In this document: one piece after another, positions 43,900 to 56,108 of the stretch
Layout: the number at the start of each line of letters is the position of its first letter
Numbering within the stretch: position 1 is the stretch's first letter
NCBI GenBank assembly: GCA_022478985.1
Contig: JAKSZP010009238.1
Coordinates: 124,001-188,000, forward strand
Direction of reading: 5' to 3'
From: Massospora cicadina
Taxonomy: Eukaryota; Entomophthoromycota; Entomophthoromycetes; Entomophthorales; Entomophthoraceae
DNA: 64,000 nucleotides
Notes under the pieces: model-generated
What the model was told of the DNA's origin: nothing
Database searches by the model: none
What the model saw: the letters and a program-made list of their open reading frames with translations, nothing else
Made by a program: the position numbers and the translations under genes

Positions 43900-44459
43900 T
43901 ATTGGAATTTTGGTAGAAATTACAATAAGCAGGTGCTATGAAAGCTACAAAATTATTAGTTCCATGGCTCTAGCAAAGATCAAAACAAGCGCTTGAAGCT
44001 CTTAGTTCTGTTGCTATAATAGATTCTAATTGAAATTACAGAATCCTGTTTGAATAAAATAAAATTAAGCTACATGAGACAAAAATTTAGGTACTTTATT
44101 TGTTAAAATGAGGGATATTTATAGGGGTAGATTTAGTAGTTCTTCATGAGGATTTTTGGGATGCATCTGAGGTAATATATTTCCTATTAGATGACCAATA
44201 TTGCTGATTATTAATATCATACTTGTGATGGCCAGATCTGATAAGATTCTTATTAGATGAGACTGACCTTCTTGTATGATATTTTACTTCATCAGATATC
44301 TTAGCATCATCCTTCAGGGGAGGTTGATAACTCTGAAGGGTTGATCATCAGTCTATCGGAGAATCGGATATCTCCAATGTGGATTTTACTATCTCATTAG
44401 ACTGAGATATCAAATCTCTATCTTGAGTAATTTTGGTCATCATATTTGAATCCCCAACA
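43900..44459 (-). repeat. Solo LTR nested in C Gag
   Basis: 560 bases flanked by ATAAT on both sides (43895-43899, 44460-44464), a perfect 5-base target duplication. On the minus strand it starts TGTTGGGGATTC. Inside, GAGGGATATTTATAGG resembles GAGGGAATATTTATAGG of the D LTRs. Removing it restores the Gag frame of C. Confidence 0.8.
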
Positions 44460-45339
44460 ATAATGGAACCAACATCTCTTGACTGTGATTATAGTAGGGT
44501 TCTCCTTGGCATCTTTACTATGCAAGGTGGGAAGATTATAGGGGGTGGCAACTTCACAATTCATAAAATTCCAGGAAAAACCAAAATTACCTAACGGTCA
44601 GGAGGCATTTTCCATGGAGGCGCTGGACAAATTTCATCAAGTCATTGTGCACATCCGCTTCCAGGTACAGTTGGCACAGGCAACAGGGAGGAAATCCCCT
44701 CTTGTGCTCCAACTAGCCCAGGTGGTGGACGCATTACCACAAGAATTGGTGGGTTGGTTGCAGGAACTTATTGTGGAACAAGAAAGTTTGCAAAAAATTA
44801 ATGGAGTAGAGTGTGGAGTTGATTGACCGGGTGGTATGTCCATATGAAGCAAAGGATGAGGCATGTTTGGCACTCTTAACAGTTAGCCAGGGTCATAGCT
44901 CAGTAGAGGAATATTCACAGGTTTTCCATCTGCTGGTTAAGGCAGTCCAGGTCACAGATTCCCAAGCTTTGTGTAAGTTCTGCCAGGGGTCACAAGCAGA
45001 TTTGCTAGCAGTTTTGGCAGCAGCAAAGGTCCAGGCTACGCTAGGAGAGGAAGTTGCCTTAGCAGTATAAGTTAAAAAGCTATTGGCTCTGGAATGGGAT
45101 TGGCGCAAGGGATCAATGTCACCAGTTAAGGGACAGTCTCCAGTGGGTAGCCGTTCTAGTCAGTGGGGCTGGCATCCAGCCCCAAGAAACGTTGGAAATG
45201 TTAAGGGGAGGGCATCAAGGAAATGAAGATGAGGCATGTAGATCGTGTGAGCCATGGGCAGGGGAAAGGGAATATGCCTAAATTTTCATCATTAGCTAAT
45301 TTGCAATTGAAAGATTCATTCAGAAATAAATTGCCTTCT

Positions 45340-45660
45340 TTTCTTTATCCTCATCTATTTATTTCTTTAAAGTTGCACATAAATGGTGGAATGGAAGGGG
45401 CAATGGCCCTAGTAGATACTGGGGCATAAGAGAACTACATTGAGCTTGCGTTGGCAGAGCTCTTGAAGTTGCAGGAGCGGAGGGGACCAAAGATGGTATT
45501 TGCCAATGCATCCTAGTGGGCACCGTCATGGCGAGTGAGCCATTCAGTGAAGATACAGCAGGACCCATTTGGGTTCTTAGAGCAGTTTTGTGCTTTTAAA
45601 AACCTGGTCCACCTGGTAGTGCTAGCTATGCGGTGAGGGCATCAGTTCAGACCCCATATT
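45340..45660 (+). pseudogene. Protease of C
   Basis: Reads MALVDTGA, a stop, then ENYIELALAELLKLQE; the catalytic D-T-G-A is kept. The end, LVHLVVLAMR, matches HLVVLGMRW of B. Frame changes occur in between. Confidence 0.75.
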
Positions 45661-45779
45661 GATGTACCTTCCAGTACTGTAACCTTGAACCCAAGGATGG
45701 GTCCTCTGATGAAGTGGAGGCTGTTGATGGGATACCATGAATCAGATGAGCATAGAACCCTGGGGCCATGGAGGAAGAG

Positions 45780-46720
45780 GATTTACCAGCAGAATACCAA
45801 GATTTTGTGGGGGTCTTTGGACCAAAAAAGGATTCACCATTCGCTCCCACAGGGCCATTTGCATTCTCATTTCAGTTTAAAGAAGGATTGGAAACTCCCC
45901 GTGGATGCCCAATATATCTGCTGAACGAATGATCCAAGTCCACGTTTAAGTATCATGTGAATTTGATGGTGAAAGGAGGATTGATTAGCCATCAAAGTCA
46001 GGTATGTTGTCCCCAGTGTTGCTGGTGCCCAAGGTAAGCAGAGAGTTATGGCCATGTGTGGACCACTGGAGATTGATTGTGGTCACGGAGATGGACCCTT
46101 ACCAAATGCCAAAAATGGAAGATTTCCTGCTTATGGTCACGGGGTGCAACATCTTCACCAAGCTTGATCTGGCGGATGCATTCAATAAGGTACCTGTGAG
46201 GCCAGAGCACCATAAGTACACAGCTTTCAAATGCCACCTTGAAATTTTCCAATACCAAGTTATACCATTTGGGCTGCGCAAAGCCCAGGCGATGTTCCAA
46301 CACATATTTGACCAGGTACTCAGTCATATGATTGGCAGGTGTTGTATCGCTTGTATGGATGAGATCCTTTTGTTTTCACGTTCCAAGAAGGCACATGTAT
46401 GTGACATGCGGGAGGTCCTGGAGGCATTAGCTAAGGCATGATTACGACTGAAGCCTTCAAAGTGTGAGTTTAACCAGGAGTCAGTTACATTTCTGGGGAA
46501 TGTTGTGTTTTTGGATTGGCCTGGGGGTATTCCCAGACAAGATACAGGAAGTGCGCGCATGGAAGGCACCAATAGATCATACAGGTGTAAGAAGTTATTT
46601 AAGGACGGTGAATTACCTCTGGAAGTTCATAAATAATCTATCAAAGTTGGCCTTGCCACTTACACATTTAACGCAAGATGTTCCATTTGTATGGGGGGAA
46701 GAAGAGGAGTGAGCATTCTA
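45780..46720 (+). pseudogene. Reverse transcriptase of C
   Basis: From about 45785 (EYQDFVGVFGPKKDSPFAP) through ELWPCVDHWRLIVVTEMDPY, FTKLDLADAFNKVPVRPEHH and PFGLRKAQAMFQ. The catalytic box reads CMDE in place of YMDD, so a catalytic Asp is lost. KPSKCEFNQESVTFLGNVV and the thumb follow to 46712. Stops and frameshifts at about 45930, 46440 and 46500. Confidence 0.85.
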
Positions 46721-46759
46721 CCTGATGAAAGAGAGGCTCATTTCAGTGCCAGTCCTTGC

Positions 46760-47160
46760 CCATATGGATCCTGAGAAACCTTTTGTGGTTGAGACAGACG
46801 CCTCAAATTTTGTTATGGGAGCAGTAGTCTTACAGAGGGGGGATGACGGGTTAAGCACTTGGTGTGTTATTTCTTCAAAAAAATGATTCCAGCATAAACA
46901 AACTATCTGATATATGACAAGGAGCTACTGGCAGTGGTTATAGCGCTGCAGGAATGGCAGCACCACTTATTGTATGCTTGTCATCCTTTTGTAGTTTGGA
47001 CAGACCATCAGTCACTGGAGTATTACTGGGAACCTAGGAAAATGAAACAGCGCCAAGCCTGGTGGCATGTTGAGCTGGTTCAGTATGATTTCTGAGTAGA
47101 GTACCATCCAGGAGCTGCCAAAACCATAGAAGATTGGTTGATACAAAATGCGGGGCTAGC
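46760..47160 (+). pseudogene. RNase H of C
   Basis: PFVVETDASNFVMGAVVLQR (Asp) at about 46780-46840, LIYDKELLAVVIALQEWQHH (Glu) at about 46910-46965, and WTDHQSLEYYW (Asp) at about 46995. Frame broken near 46850. Confidence 0.8.
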
Positions 47161-47162
47161 AT

Positions 47163-48440
47163 ATGAGAAGGCCAAGTTGTGTTGAGTATAACACAGAAAC
47201 CATGTTCTGGTCAGACCAATTTAACATGATGGTAAGTGAGGAGGAAGTGAAGGGAGAAATCAAACGGAAGCAAAGGAGATCAGCATTTTGTCATTGGTTA
47301 TGGTCAGAAACGGTGGAGGGCCAACAGCACAGCTATCATCATACATACGGGAAGAAAGATGGGATTTTGTATCATGACTCGCGAGTAGGGGTTCCAAATC
47401 CAACACTACAGTGGGAAGTGCTGCAGAAATCGCATGATCACCCATTAGAAGGACATCCTGGGGTTGAGATGGTCAAACCGGTGTGGCATAAGTATTCTTG
47501 GGCTTGACTGCATATAATTATCACAAAATATGGGCGAAGTGCTTGGTTTGTGCATGTTTGAAACCTTTGCGGAGGAAGCATGCAGAAAAGTTAGTCCCAC
47601 TCCAGATTTCAAGCTGGCCATGGGGGTCAATTAGTGTGGATTTCATTAAGAGGTTACCCTAAGATCCAGGGGAAGGATGCAATAATGGTTTTTGTTGATT
47701 AATTGATTGATTAAATATGCCGAGTTTTTCCCATTTACCACAAAGTTCTCAGCCAAAGATATTGCAAAGGTTTTCATCAATGAGATATTTGCCCATCATG
47801 GCCTGCTGGCAGAGACCATTTCAGATCATTGACTCAAATATATATCATAATTCTGGTCAATCCGCTCAAAAACTTGAATATTCGCCCATGTTGAGCTTCA
47901 GCATATCATCCCCAATCTTATGGACAGACAGAGAGGGTAACTAAATATTAGAACAATACCATTGATGCTATGTTTTAGATTGGTAAGATGGTTGGGTTCA
48001 CTGGATCAGACTGGCCCAGTTTTCCTATAATAACCACTATCAGTTGTCAACGGGGATGATACCATTCTTTGCGAACCATGAATCAAATCTGGCGTTGGAT
48101 GGGGGGTCAGGTGGCGGAGTTTGCCAGGGGGCGGATGAGTTATCCTAAAGAAAGATGAAAATTGGGAGGAAGTTACAAAACAACCTGAAGCATGCCACAG
48201 CGCAGTGGAAGTGGTATGCAAATTGACAGAGAGCGCCAGACACAGTGTTCACCCCAGAATATTGAGTGTTGGTGGTGGCAAAAAATTATGTGGTACAAGT
48301 GAAGATCTGGAAGCTTGGAACAAAATTCTTAGGATTGTATATGTTGATTCAGGTTATTGACAAGGTCGCATTTGAACTGAACCTTCTGGAAGGGTCAAAG
48401 GCCCATCTGGTTATCCATGGATCATAGCTTCAGGGATTCT
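47163..48440 (+). pseudogene. Integrase of C
   Basis: Zinc region [19 protein letters not shown] (about 47430-47480), then cysteine-bearing remnants. Core pieces: PWGSISVDFIKRLP (Asp, about 47625-47665), a decayed second Asp region near 47820, and AYHPQSYGQTERV (Glu, about 47900-47940). The C-terminal barrel is traceable to about 48430. Many stops. Confidence 0.75.
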
Positions 48441-48469
48441 GGGGTCATGGACCAGAGCGGCTGGGCCGT

Positions 48470-48664
48470 TGAGCCCATGAGAGATAAACAATCAGGAATA
48501 TGAGGTAAAATAGATCCTTAATGAGCAATGGGTGATGTTTTAGCAGCAATTCCTGCTGAAGTGGAAAGGATATCCAGTGGAGGAAATGACCTGGCAGATT
48601 CCATAGGAACGCGCATGCTGTCCAGAGAAGATCCAAGAGTTCTTGGATTTTCAGGGGAGTGATG
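48470..48664 (+). pseudogene. Chromodomain of C
   Basis: NQEYEVK, a stop, ILNEQWVMF, a stop, then QQFLLKWKGYPVEEMTWQIP and EKIQEFLDFQGSDV. The W-K-G-Y-P and following W are intact. It aligns with the end of B and abuts the polypurine tract (48651-48659). Confidence 0.85.
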
Positions 48665-49343
48665 TGATGGATTTGGGCTGGTCTGATCCACACATTAACC
48701 TCATTAATATAGTTCCAGATTTGCCTGAAAATTTGGAGGTCAAGTTTTAAGGGCCTGGGCTGTCAGAAGAACAATTTGAGATGTAAATCGTAGGTAAGGA
48801 TTTGGGGATCTAAGAATGAGGACTGATCTGGTGTATCAAATGGCCAGTATCTCGAATCCTCCAAATTTCCATAATTTGGAATGTGAGGCTTTTAAGAGTG
48901 ATTATTTGTATGTCACTTGAAAGCCTTATTTTGGATTTTTATTAATTAAAATGTTGCAAACGCTTTAAAATGAGGAAACTGCAACCAAGATACAATTTCT
49001 TTTTCTCAGATAATCTTAGTTAAGTTCCCAGTATAGTACTTACTTAAAATCAATTTTAAAAGTTTATTTATAAAGGAAAAATTATCTAAATTAACCAGCA
49101 CAATGAGTTTGACCAGCGATCTAGGCTAAGCATTGGCTTTGTTAGCAGTTTTGTCATGGATTTAGACTCTGCTGCTTTCATGCAGCATTGCTGGAATTTT
49201 GTTAAGCATATACGGTGCAAACTCTGGTAATGGAATGTGAGATTGGTGGCGGTTCTCTATTGGATTGTTTGCCATGAAGTTGATGACATGGCATGTACTC
49301 ATCTACTCCTTTGTCACCTATTGTTGTGAACACGCATGTTACA
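48665..49343 (+). repeat. 3' LTR of C
   Basis: TGATGGATTTGGG to ATGTTACA; partner of 43152-43822. Substitutions and small indels are frequent, consistent with an old element. Confidence 0.88.
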
Positions 49344-51024
49344 CTTAATATGCTTGCTTTGATGAAGCTGGTAATTATTTTGTAAAAACATAGGATATTG
49401 CAACCCTCAATGATATATGTAAATTATGATCTCTTACTACATATCTCTAACTTTTATATTGCTTATATATCCATTTTAATTAAAACTAAAAAGACATTTT
49501 AGATCTTTTGTTGCACTAAATCATTATAAACCTTGAAATGTATGCCTATACTAGTTATTGTAAAAGGCTGAAGTCTGCTAAAATGTCCTGATGATGGGAA
49601 AGATCTTTAAAGCTGACAAAAGTAAAACTCAAAATTTAGATGCTAAATGGGTTAAAAGCAAAAGAAAACTGTAAAATGTGATCCAAAACTGTTAAAATTA
49701 TAATATGGGACTTCTTTTAAAACTGGGTGAGGCTTTTATATCAAGATTTGGCAAAAATAAGATGTATGGGGAAAGGTATCTAAGGGTCAGTGAAATTATG
49801 GCTGCGCCATCATATTGATATACTTTCAAACTGTTAAACAGTAAGTAATAAATAAAAGGTATTAATTATGTAATGACAGGAGTTCTGCCAAGCTTTGGGA
49901 GGGTATGTGCTCAAGGTTGAACATTTTAAAATGGAAATGTTACAATTGACTTTAATCAGTTTGTGAAAGTTAACAAAGTAGATTATCATTAAGAATTTGA
50001 TTATACTGCATGTATGAGGTTAAGCATGAAACCTTTGTAACAAACTGATCTCTAAGGACCCATTTGCCATTAAGTGTACGATTCAACCCAATAAAGAGTT
50101 GCTTCAATAATACGAATTATTGCCTGTTAAATGCAAAGCTCAGATAATTTGACGTGATTGATAGCAGAAAATCTGAGTAATCACGGAATTGTATTACACC
50201 TAAGATGGTGCATCCAAGCCCCAACATGTTGAAGGGTGGAAGACAATTGCACCAAACCAGCCTCATATACCTGGCAGGCTAACAATGAGTAAAATATGGT
50301 GCTAATATGATCACAGAAATACATAGGACAAGGTGAAGGGGGAATCTGTGCCTACCTGGCCTCTAGTCACCCTCACTATTGCATATGTAGTTTTTAGTAA
50401 AACCCACAACTGTTGGGACCACAAGTTCGCCTCTGTTGGAACCCAAAAGGTGAATTATCTAAGTGCAGGCAACAACTCTGTCTGGGCATCTTTCAGTGCC
50501 ATAAGGTGTTCTAGGTCTTCCATGCCATCGCATGGGTCAAGCTCAAAAGTCAAATACTTTATGTTATATAGCACAAAAACAAGCTTTTATTACATATATG
50601 CTTATCTTATCTGGGTGAGATATTGATCATAGTTTCAGGTGGGGAAGTATGGGGCGTGATTACATCCTGAAATAGGAGCATTGAAATAGCTAAATCAGTT
50701 GTTAATAAACTAGGAATGGCAATCCTAACAAATATTTGGCGTCCTAGTGACCTGATGGCCTATGATTAGGAATCTAAAAGTACAAACAAAATTTGAGAAC
50801 TGATAAACACTAAAGTTCAAGCCATTAGTATCAACTCAATATCTAAATTTTTTATAACCATAATGTTGCAACCGATGACATACCAGACCTCCTAATTTAC
50901 AAATTAGTAAAGTTTATGTACAATTGAATATCTATTACAACACCACCTCATAATGAGTCATTTTGGTGGTACTAATAGGACCATTAGTTGTAGACAATTA
51001 TTAATCAAATGAACTTATTGATGG
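49344..51024. other. AT-rich region without supported genes
   Basis: No conserved domain. One frame (50333-50626, 97 codons) shows no motif apart from a vague Copia-like stretch that I do not trust. This is the left flank of element D. Confidence 0.4.
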
Positions 51025-51029
51025 GTGAC

Positions 51030-51370
51030 TCTGGAAGTTTTGAATTACACTTAAAATGGGGCAGGTATAATCTTGAAGTTACACTGAGAGGATTCTCCAG
51101 AAATATATTAAAATCAAATGGAACTATAGGTTATAAATTGACTTAGTTTTTAATATCGAAAAGAGGGAATATTTATAGGCTTCATAAACTGCTTGTAATC
51201 TATCAGAGTGAATTAATCTCTGCATGATCAAATCTTCAATCAATTGATTGGTATTAGATTGATCATTAACCTTGATAGATTGCGATATATTGCTCACTCC
51301 TTCTGATGATGTCGGGGAATTGATAAAGTAAATTAATTTGGAGATATGAGAATTAGGTGAAATCCCAATA
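51030..51370 (-). repeat. 3' LTR of D
   Basis: Minus strand TATTGGGATTTCACC to CTTCCAGA. It matches 57052-57389 almost throughout (for example GAGGGAATATTTATAGGCTTCATAA on the plus strand, in two blocks). Confidence 0.9.
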
Positions 51371-51630
51371 TTTCCCCCCTCATGATTTGATCACAGTGGA
51401 GGATGACTTCTTAAAAACCTAGGATAAATATGATTTACCACTATATCAGTATCAATATAAACAATCAAATAATCTAAATCTTTTCAAAATATAACTCTAT
51501 AGGGACCAAACCAATTAGTTCCTAACTTTTCAGTCCATCCACCAGGCCAAGAATGATAGTACATAACGTAATCCCCAATCTGGTATTCAGGTAAGAAATG
51601 TTTGGGTTGATTGCTCCTTTGAGTCACTTT

Positions 51631-52400
51631 TCATGTGGTTGTTTCAATCAAATTCATTGCTTGAGCCTGAAGATGGATAATCTCGTCAGCCAAATTCCTC
51701 ATAATTAAATCAGAATTTCCTGGGATACTTTCCTCTAGGATGGTCTGAACACTAGAAGGGACTGAAGGATCCCGCCCATATATACACTTAAATGGGGAAA
51801 TCAATATAATGTGGTGGTAGCTTATCTGATAAGAAAACAAGGCACTAGGCATATAAAAATTCCACTGAGTCAGGTCAGTGGATGCCATCTTTCTTAGAAT
51901 TGAGACCAGGGTCCCATTAACTCGTTCAATGACCCCATTTGTAGATGGATTACATGGGACAACAAATCGCTGAGTAGTGTTAAATAATTTGGATAACTCC
52001 TGTATAAGTTGCAAGGTGAAGTTAGTCCCATTATATGACATAAGGACCTTTGGACACCCATGTTGAGAAATGATATGCTGATATAGGAATAACGCTGTAG
52101 TATTAGCTGAAGGGGTAGCAATGGAAATGACCTCAACTCATTTGGTTAAATGGTCGACAGCCATAATGATATACTTATGGCCATGCAATCCCCAAGGAAA
52201 AGGACCTACAACATCAATGCTGACCACCTCAAACGCTTTAGTTGGGGGAATAACTTGATGTTGATATGTAGGGTTGGTAGTTCCATGGATTTTGCAGATA
52301 AGACATGAGTCAAGGGTCTCTCAAATGAACTCAGTCATGTTGTTCCAATAGTATCAAGTCTTCAACCATTCTTGAGTCTTCTTTAAGCCGCTATGACCAA
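51631..52400 (-). pseudogene. Integrase of D
   Basis: The minus frame 52041-51631 starts after SYNGTNF (second-Asp region changed to N) and contains TQRFVVPCNPSTNGVIERVN, with the catalytic Glu, then ALFSYQISYHH. Right of it (to about 52400) come the first-Asp region (VVGPFPWGL-like, about 52215-52180) and zinc-region remnants in other frames. No intact D-D-E. Confidence 0.75.
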
Positions 52401-52844
52401 CTTGTTCATGACCTTCCATTGCAGCGTGAAATCTAGAGCTGGAGTGTAGGAAGGGCAACCACTTAGATTTGACTTTTTTTATACAAAGCTCCATCTTGAA
52501 TCATAGTATCTTTGGTAATTGATTTAGAAAGGCTAAATCCTCTTCAGTTTCTCGATCCCATAACTCAGGTCGTCCAATAAGATTGTAAAAGCGTTCTTCT
52601 TTTTCTAGTTCCAAGGTCAGGATAGGCAGTTGGGACAGCCCATCAGCATTTGGTGCTGAGCCCCTGAGCGATGAACAATGGAGAAATTTTAATTTTGCAA
52701 CCTTAAAGCCCAACGGGCCAACCTCCCATCAGGATCCTTCATGTTCTGCAACCATTGCAAGGATGAATGGTCAGTAATAACAGTGAAATGGTTACCATAT
52801 AAGAAGGGACGGAAGTGCTTGATTGCTAGAATTACTGCCAAACA

Positions 52845-53240
52845 TTACTGCTCAGTAACACTATAATTTCGTTCAGCCTTTGACAAAGTTTTGCTATAGT
52901 AAGCAAAAGGATTATCATTCTTCTCTTCATCACACTGAGATAAGATAGCCTCAATAGAGACATTGTTTGCATCAGTATGTAAAAAGAAAGGCTTATCAAA
53001 TAGGGGATGAGTTAGAACAGATTCCTTGATCAAGGCGGTACGCAGAGAATTGAATGACTTTTCTTGAGCTGACCCCCACACAAAGGACACTCCTTTTTGC
53101 AACAGGCGAAATAAGGGCTCAGCCATATCAGCAAAGTTAGGAACAAATTGCCAGTAATACCCAGCCATGCCAAGAAAGACTTGAGTATTCCATAAAGAAG
53201 AGAGAGGAAGCATTTGTTGGATGGCTTGAACTTTGTCCAA
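52845..53240 (-). pseudogene. RNase H and connector of D
   Basis: The 131-codon minus frame has QVFLGMAGYYWQFVPNFADM (thumb/connector), FFLHTDANNVSIEAILSQCD (first Asp) and KAERNYSVTEQ (before the catalytic Glu). The remainder continues in broken frames to about 52500 (frame 52713-52501, containing LRGSAPNADGLSQLPI). Confidence 0.85.
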
Positions 53241-53930
53241 GAGGGGTCAAATCACTTTAGCTGAAACCTGATATCTTAAAAAGTCTATTTTGTCCTGAAA
53301 GAATGAGCATTTGGAGGGTTTGAGTTTTAAGGAAGAACCCCAAATTTGGCTGAAAACTTCTTTTAGGTGGTCTAAATGCTCGGTAAAAGTTTTGGAGAAC
53401 ATGGTAATATTGTCAAGATATACCAGAACACAAGTAAGCTTTAGATCTCATAGCATACTGTCCATGGCCCTTTGGAAGGTTGCTGGGGCATTGCTTAGTC
53501 CTTGAGACATATGAGTTGATTCAAACAACCTTTCACTTAATATCAGGGCACACTTGGCGCGATCTTCTAGTGACAACTCGATTTGCCAGTATCCACTGGC
53601 TAAGTCCATGGCCGAAAAATAGGTGGATCCAGCCAACAATCTAAGAGAATCATCAATCCTAGGTAATGGATAACAATCCTGTCGAGTAATAGCATTCAGT
53701 CAACGATAATCCATCATGACTCAATGAGAACCATCTTTCTTCTTAACCAATAACATTGGGGATGCCCAAGGACTATTGGAGGATTTCAATAATCCAGCCT
53801 CCAACAAATGATGCAACTCCTTGTTAACCTGGGCCTCTTCTACTTTAGATTTATGATAGGGCTTTGCACAAATAGGAAGGTGATCACCAGTTTCAACAGT
53901 GTGCACTACTTCTTTCATCTTCCCAAAATC
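53241..53930 (-). pseudogene. Reverse transcriptase of D
   Basis: 53918-53721: HHLLEAGLLKSSNSPWASPM and LVKKKDGSH. 53639-53448: STYFSAMDLASGYWQIELS (first Asp), THMSQGLSNAPATFQRAMDS. The second catalytic box reads VLVYLDNI (about 53440-53415) and the thumb LKPSKCSFFQDKIDF follows, in another frame. So YLDD has become YLDN. Confidence 0.85.
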
Positions 53931-54459
53931 TTAAATATGCTTAGCAAAGATGTCAGAATATTCATCTAACAATTGAAGCACTTGTTCTCCTGTTCACTAG
54001 AGAGTTGTTTTCCGATAGCAGGACCCACAGTAAGGATTTTCTGATCACTTTCCAATATAAAGTCTTGTAAACTCCCAAAGGGTTTAACATCATAGATATG
54101 AGATAAGGGCAGTAACTTGACTTAAGCAATTGGATGCTCTCAATCTACCAGTTTTGGCTCATTAGTAAGGTTCGCCAGCAAGACAGATAATGATCCTGAA
54201 TAAGCATAATCCAATACTCAAGGACAAGGCAAGAGCTCTTTATCAGAAGGATTGACAGTGCTTTGGACTTGTAAAAAATGTCCCTTGGGAATCGAAAAAT
54301 GCAAATAAGTGTTAATAATTTCTTGTGATTTTGGCGGAATAACTAATTTCTCAGGAGAGAAAATAGGCATCCCCTCTTCAATATCCGCCAATGTAGGGGG
54401 TAATTTTACGTGAGAATCCCCAACATGATATTGAAGTGAATAAGACCCTTTGGTTCCTT

Positions 54460-55098
54460 CTAGCAGACATAACTGACGTTAGGTAGAAGCATGATCAGAT
54501 AAAAGTAAAGGAGCTTTATACCCCAAGAGAGACAACGACGAGTCAAGGTAATTGATAATTCCATCAAATACTTGTAAAAATTGAGTCCCCAAAAGTAGGT
54601 CAAAACCAGAATATTGAGTACAATGGCTGGGATGATAAAGGTTAATTTCTCAATTTTCAGGGGAAAGGATAAAAAAGATCTAATAGATTGAGTAACCTGA
54701 GGTCTGGCCATGCCATATTCTTCATAATGAGAAATATTGGGTGTAAATTTGATCCATTTGGCCCATTGTGATGAGAAAACATTCACCAGGGATCCAGTAT
54801 CTATGATAGCTTTGGAATTTACTTGATTCAATCGTAAGTCAATATGGGTAATGGTGCTTCCAAACTGAGAGGATAATGCCAACAAGGAGGGCAAGGAATA
54901 AGAATAATGTTCAACTTTATTACACTCAATCAAACTTTGATGCTCTTGCTGCGCACTCATATCATTATCAAGGTGGATAATCTTATTAAGCTTATCTCTT
55001 TTCTTCTTCTCATATGCTTCCTTTTTAAAACAAAGATCCTCAGTATGGAAATAGCAATGACAGTAGTTACACTGGATCGCCCTAGTATTCTCAGGCAT
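54460..55098 (-). CDS. CCHC knuckle and protease frame of D
   Basis: A 212-codon open frame. Residues 10-23 are CNYCHCYFHTEDLC, a C-x2-C-x4-H-x4-C zinc knuckle (nucleocapsid). At about residues 90-110, NSKAIIDTGSLVNVFSSQWA is the retropepsin active site with intact D-T-G. The expected C-terminal L-L-G motif is altered (YFWGLNFY). It is part of the polyprotein; the stops on either side are secondary. Confidence 0.85.
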   Translation of the reverse strand: MPENTRAIQCNYCHCYFHTEDLCFKKEAYEKKKRDKLNKIIHLDNDMSAQQEHQSLIECNKVEHYSYSLPSLLALSSQFGSTITHIDLRLNQVNSKAIIDTGSLVNVFSSQWAKWIKFTPNISHYEEYGMARPQVTQSIRSFLSFPLKIEKLTFIIPAIVLNILVLTYFWGLNFYKYLMELSITLTRRCLSWGIKLLYFYLIMLLPNVSYVC

Positions 55099-55132
55099 GG
55101 CGTAGAATTTGGGGCGACTAGGTCTAGGAGAC

Positions 55133-56100
55133 TCATAAACTCTGGAAGTTTTTGGAGAATTGTGGAGGCAATTTCAATAAGGCCTCTTTAATGTCCAAAA
55201 TAATTCGGCAATTCTTTTTTACACTGATTAGATAAACTTGCATTTGAGCTCTGGAAGTAAAAGCTGACAGAACTGCAGTAATTGCATAGTCCAAGTTTAA
55301 CTGATCACTGGCTACTAGAGTTTGAGCTTCCTGATAGAACTGATGAGCAAAGTCTTTTATAGATTCAATTTGGTGGGGCTGTATACCCATAAAAGCCTGC
55401 TTTTGCGATGATAAGGTTTGCCCACTCCAAAATTCTTTGATCAACGCTTCTTTGACCTGAGACCAAGTAGAGCAGATCATTAAGTGGGGAACCATAATAT
55501 CCTGAGCCAATCAAGTAAGGCAATTAGGAAAGTAATTCATCTTTTGGTGATCCGTGGCCTCAATTAATGCCTTTTCATAAATATAGAGAAAGGAGATAAT
55601 GCTGCCTTCCCCCAAGGAGTATTTGTCCTTGTGTACTGGCTTGAAACTCATGGGAGCATTGGTGGTCAAAACATGCACTCCAGGTTGTTCTGATTGAGTG
55701 GAAACATAAGAAGTGGAATCTGAAACTTGAAAATAAAATTGAGGGTAAGGGCCAACAGCTTCAGTATGAACTTCACTAATCCAATGATTCATATCAACAT
55801 GCTTTACTTTCTCATCTAATCGGCGAGGTAGCTCAAAAATCTGTTCCTGCTGTGCGTTGTACTTGAGTTCCAGCGTCTCAATTTGCGCTTGGAGCAGTTC
55901 CCCTTTTGATTTGCAAGCATGTAGTAAGATATTGGTGTTCTTGGCCCATTTTCTCAGATTGATCAATTCATTGGATAATGACTGAAGTGACATGAGGGGA
56001 TCAATTGGTACCCCATTGGGGGTTAGGTTAGACTCTTTGGCCAATTTAGAGAATTGTTCACGCAAGTGATTCATCATATTCAAGAGAGAGTCAATTTGTT
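55133..56100 (-). CDS. Capsid and coiled-coil part of D Gag
   Basis: Frame 56083-55511: MNMMNHLREQFSKLAKESNL, then a long heptad-like helix (about residues 25-85, ELLQAQIETLELKYNAQQEQ) that looks like a coiled coil. Frame 55510-55133 has the capsid domain: TWSQVKEALIKEFWSG and IKDFAHQFYQEAQTLV. A single stop (TGA, 55511-55513) separates the two frames. The collagen-like segment lies just upstream. Confidence 0.8.
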
Positions 56101-56108
56101 GGTAAGAT

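Larger units (their letters stand above)
43710..45240 (+). pseudogene. Membrane Gag of C, interrupted by a solo LTR
   Basis: From 43710 the frame reads MVCGFGVVLCWIVSHAV, has one TGA at the LTR end, crosses the LTR and primer site with HKMKLKAFLSFLWGPQNEAV (B: IKQNSFTFLSLWWQAKEVP) and reaches the solo LTR. It resumes in the same frame at 44465 with WNQHLLTVIIVGFSLASLL (third hydrophobic helix), then ALDKFHQVIVHIRFQVQLAQ. After a shift near 44810, the capsid-like part ALLTVSQGHSSVEEYSQVFH follows to about 45070. B shows the same order. Confidence 0.75.
43152..49343 (+). mobile_element. Element C: degenerate chromodomain Ty3/gypsy, relative of B
   Basis: LTRs at 43152-43822 and 48665-49343; between them membrane Gag, protease, RT, RH, integrase and chromodomain matching B domain by domain, and a polypurine tract AGGGGAG just before the 3' LTR. 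A solo LTR is nested at 43900-44459. Lesions are far more numerous than in B, so it is older. No clean target duplication at the ends. Confidence 0.9.

Noticed and set aside
50333..50626. Copia RNase H-like frame
   Set aside because: One short stretch resembles a Copia motif loosely. No neighbouring domain supports it.
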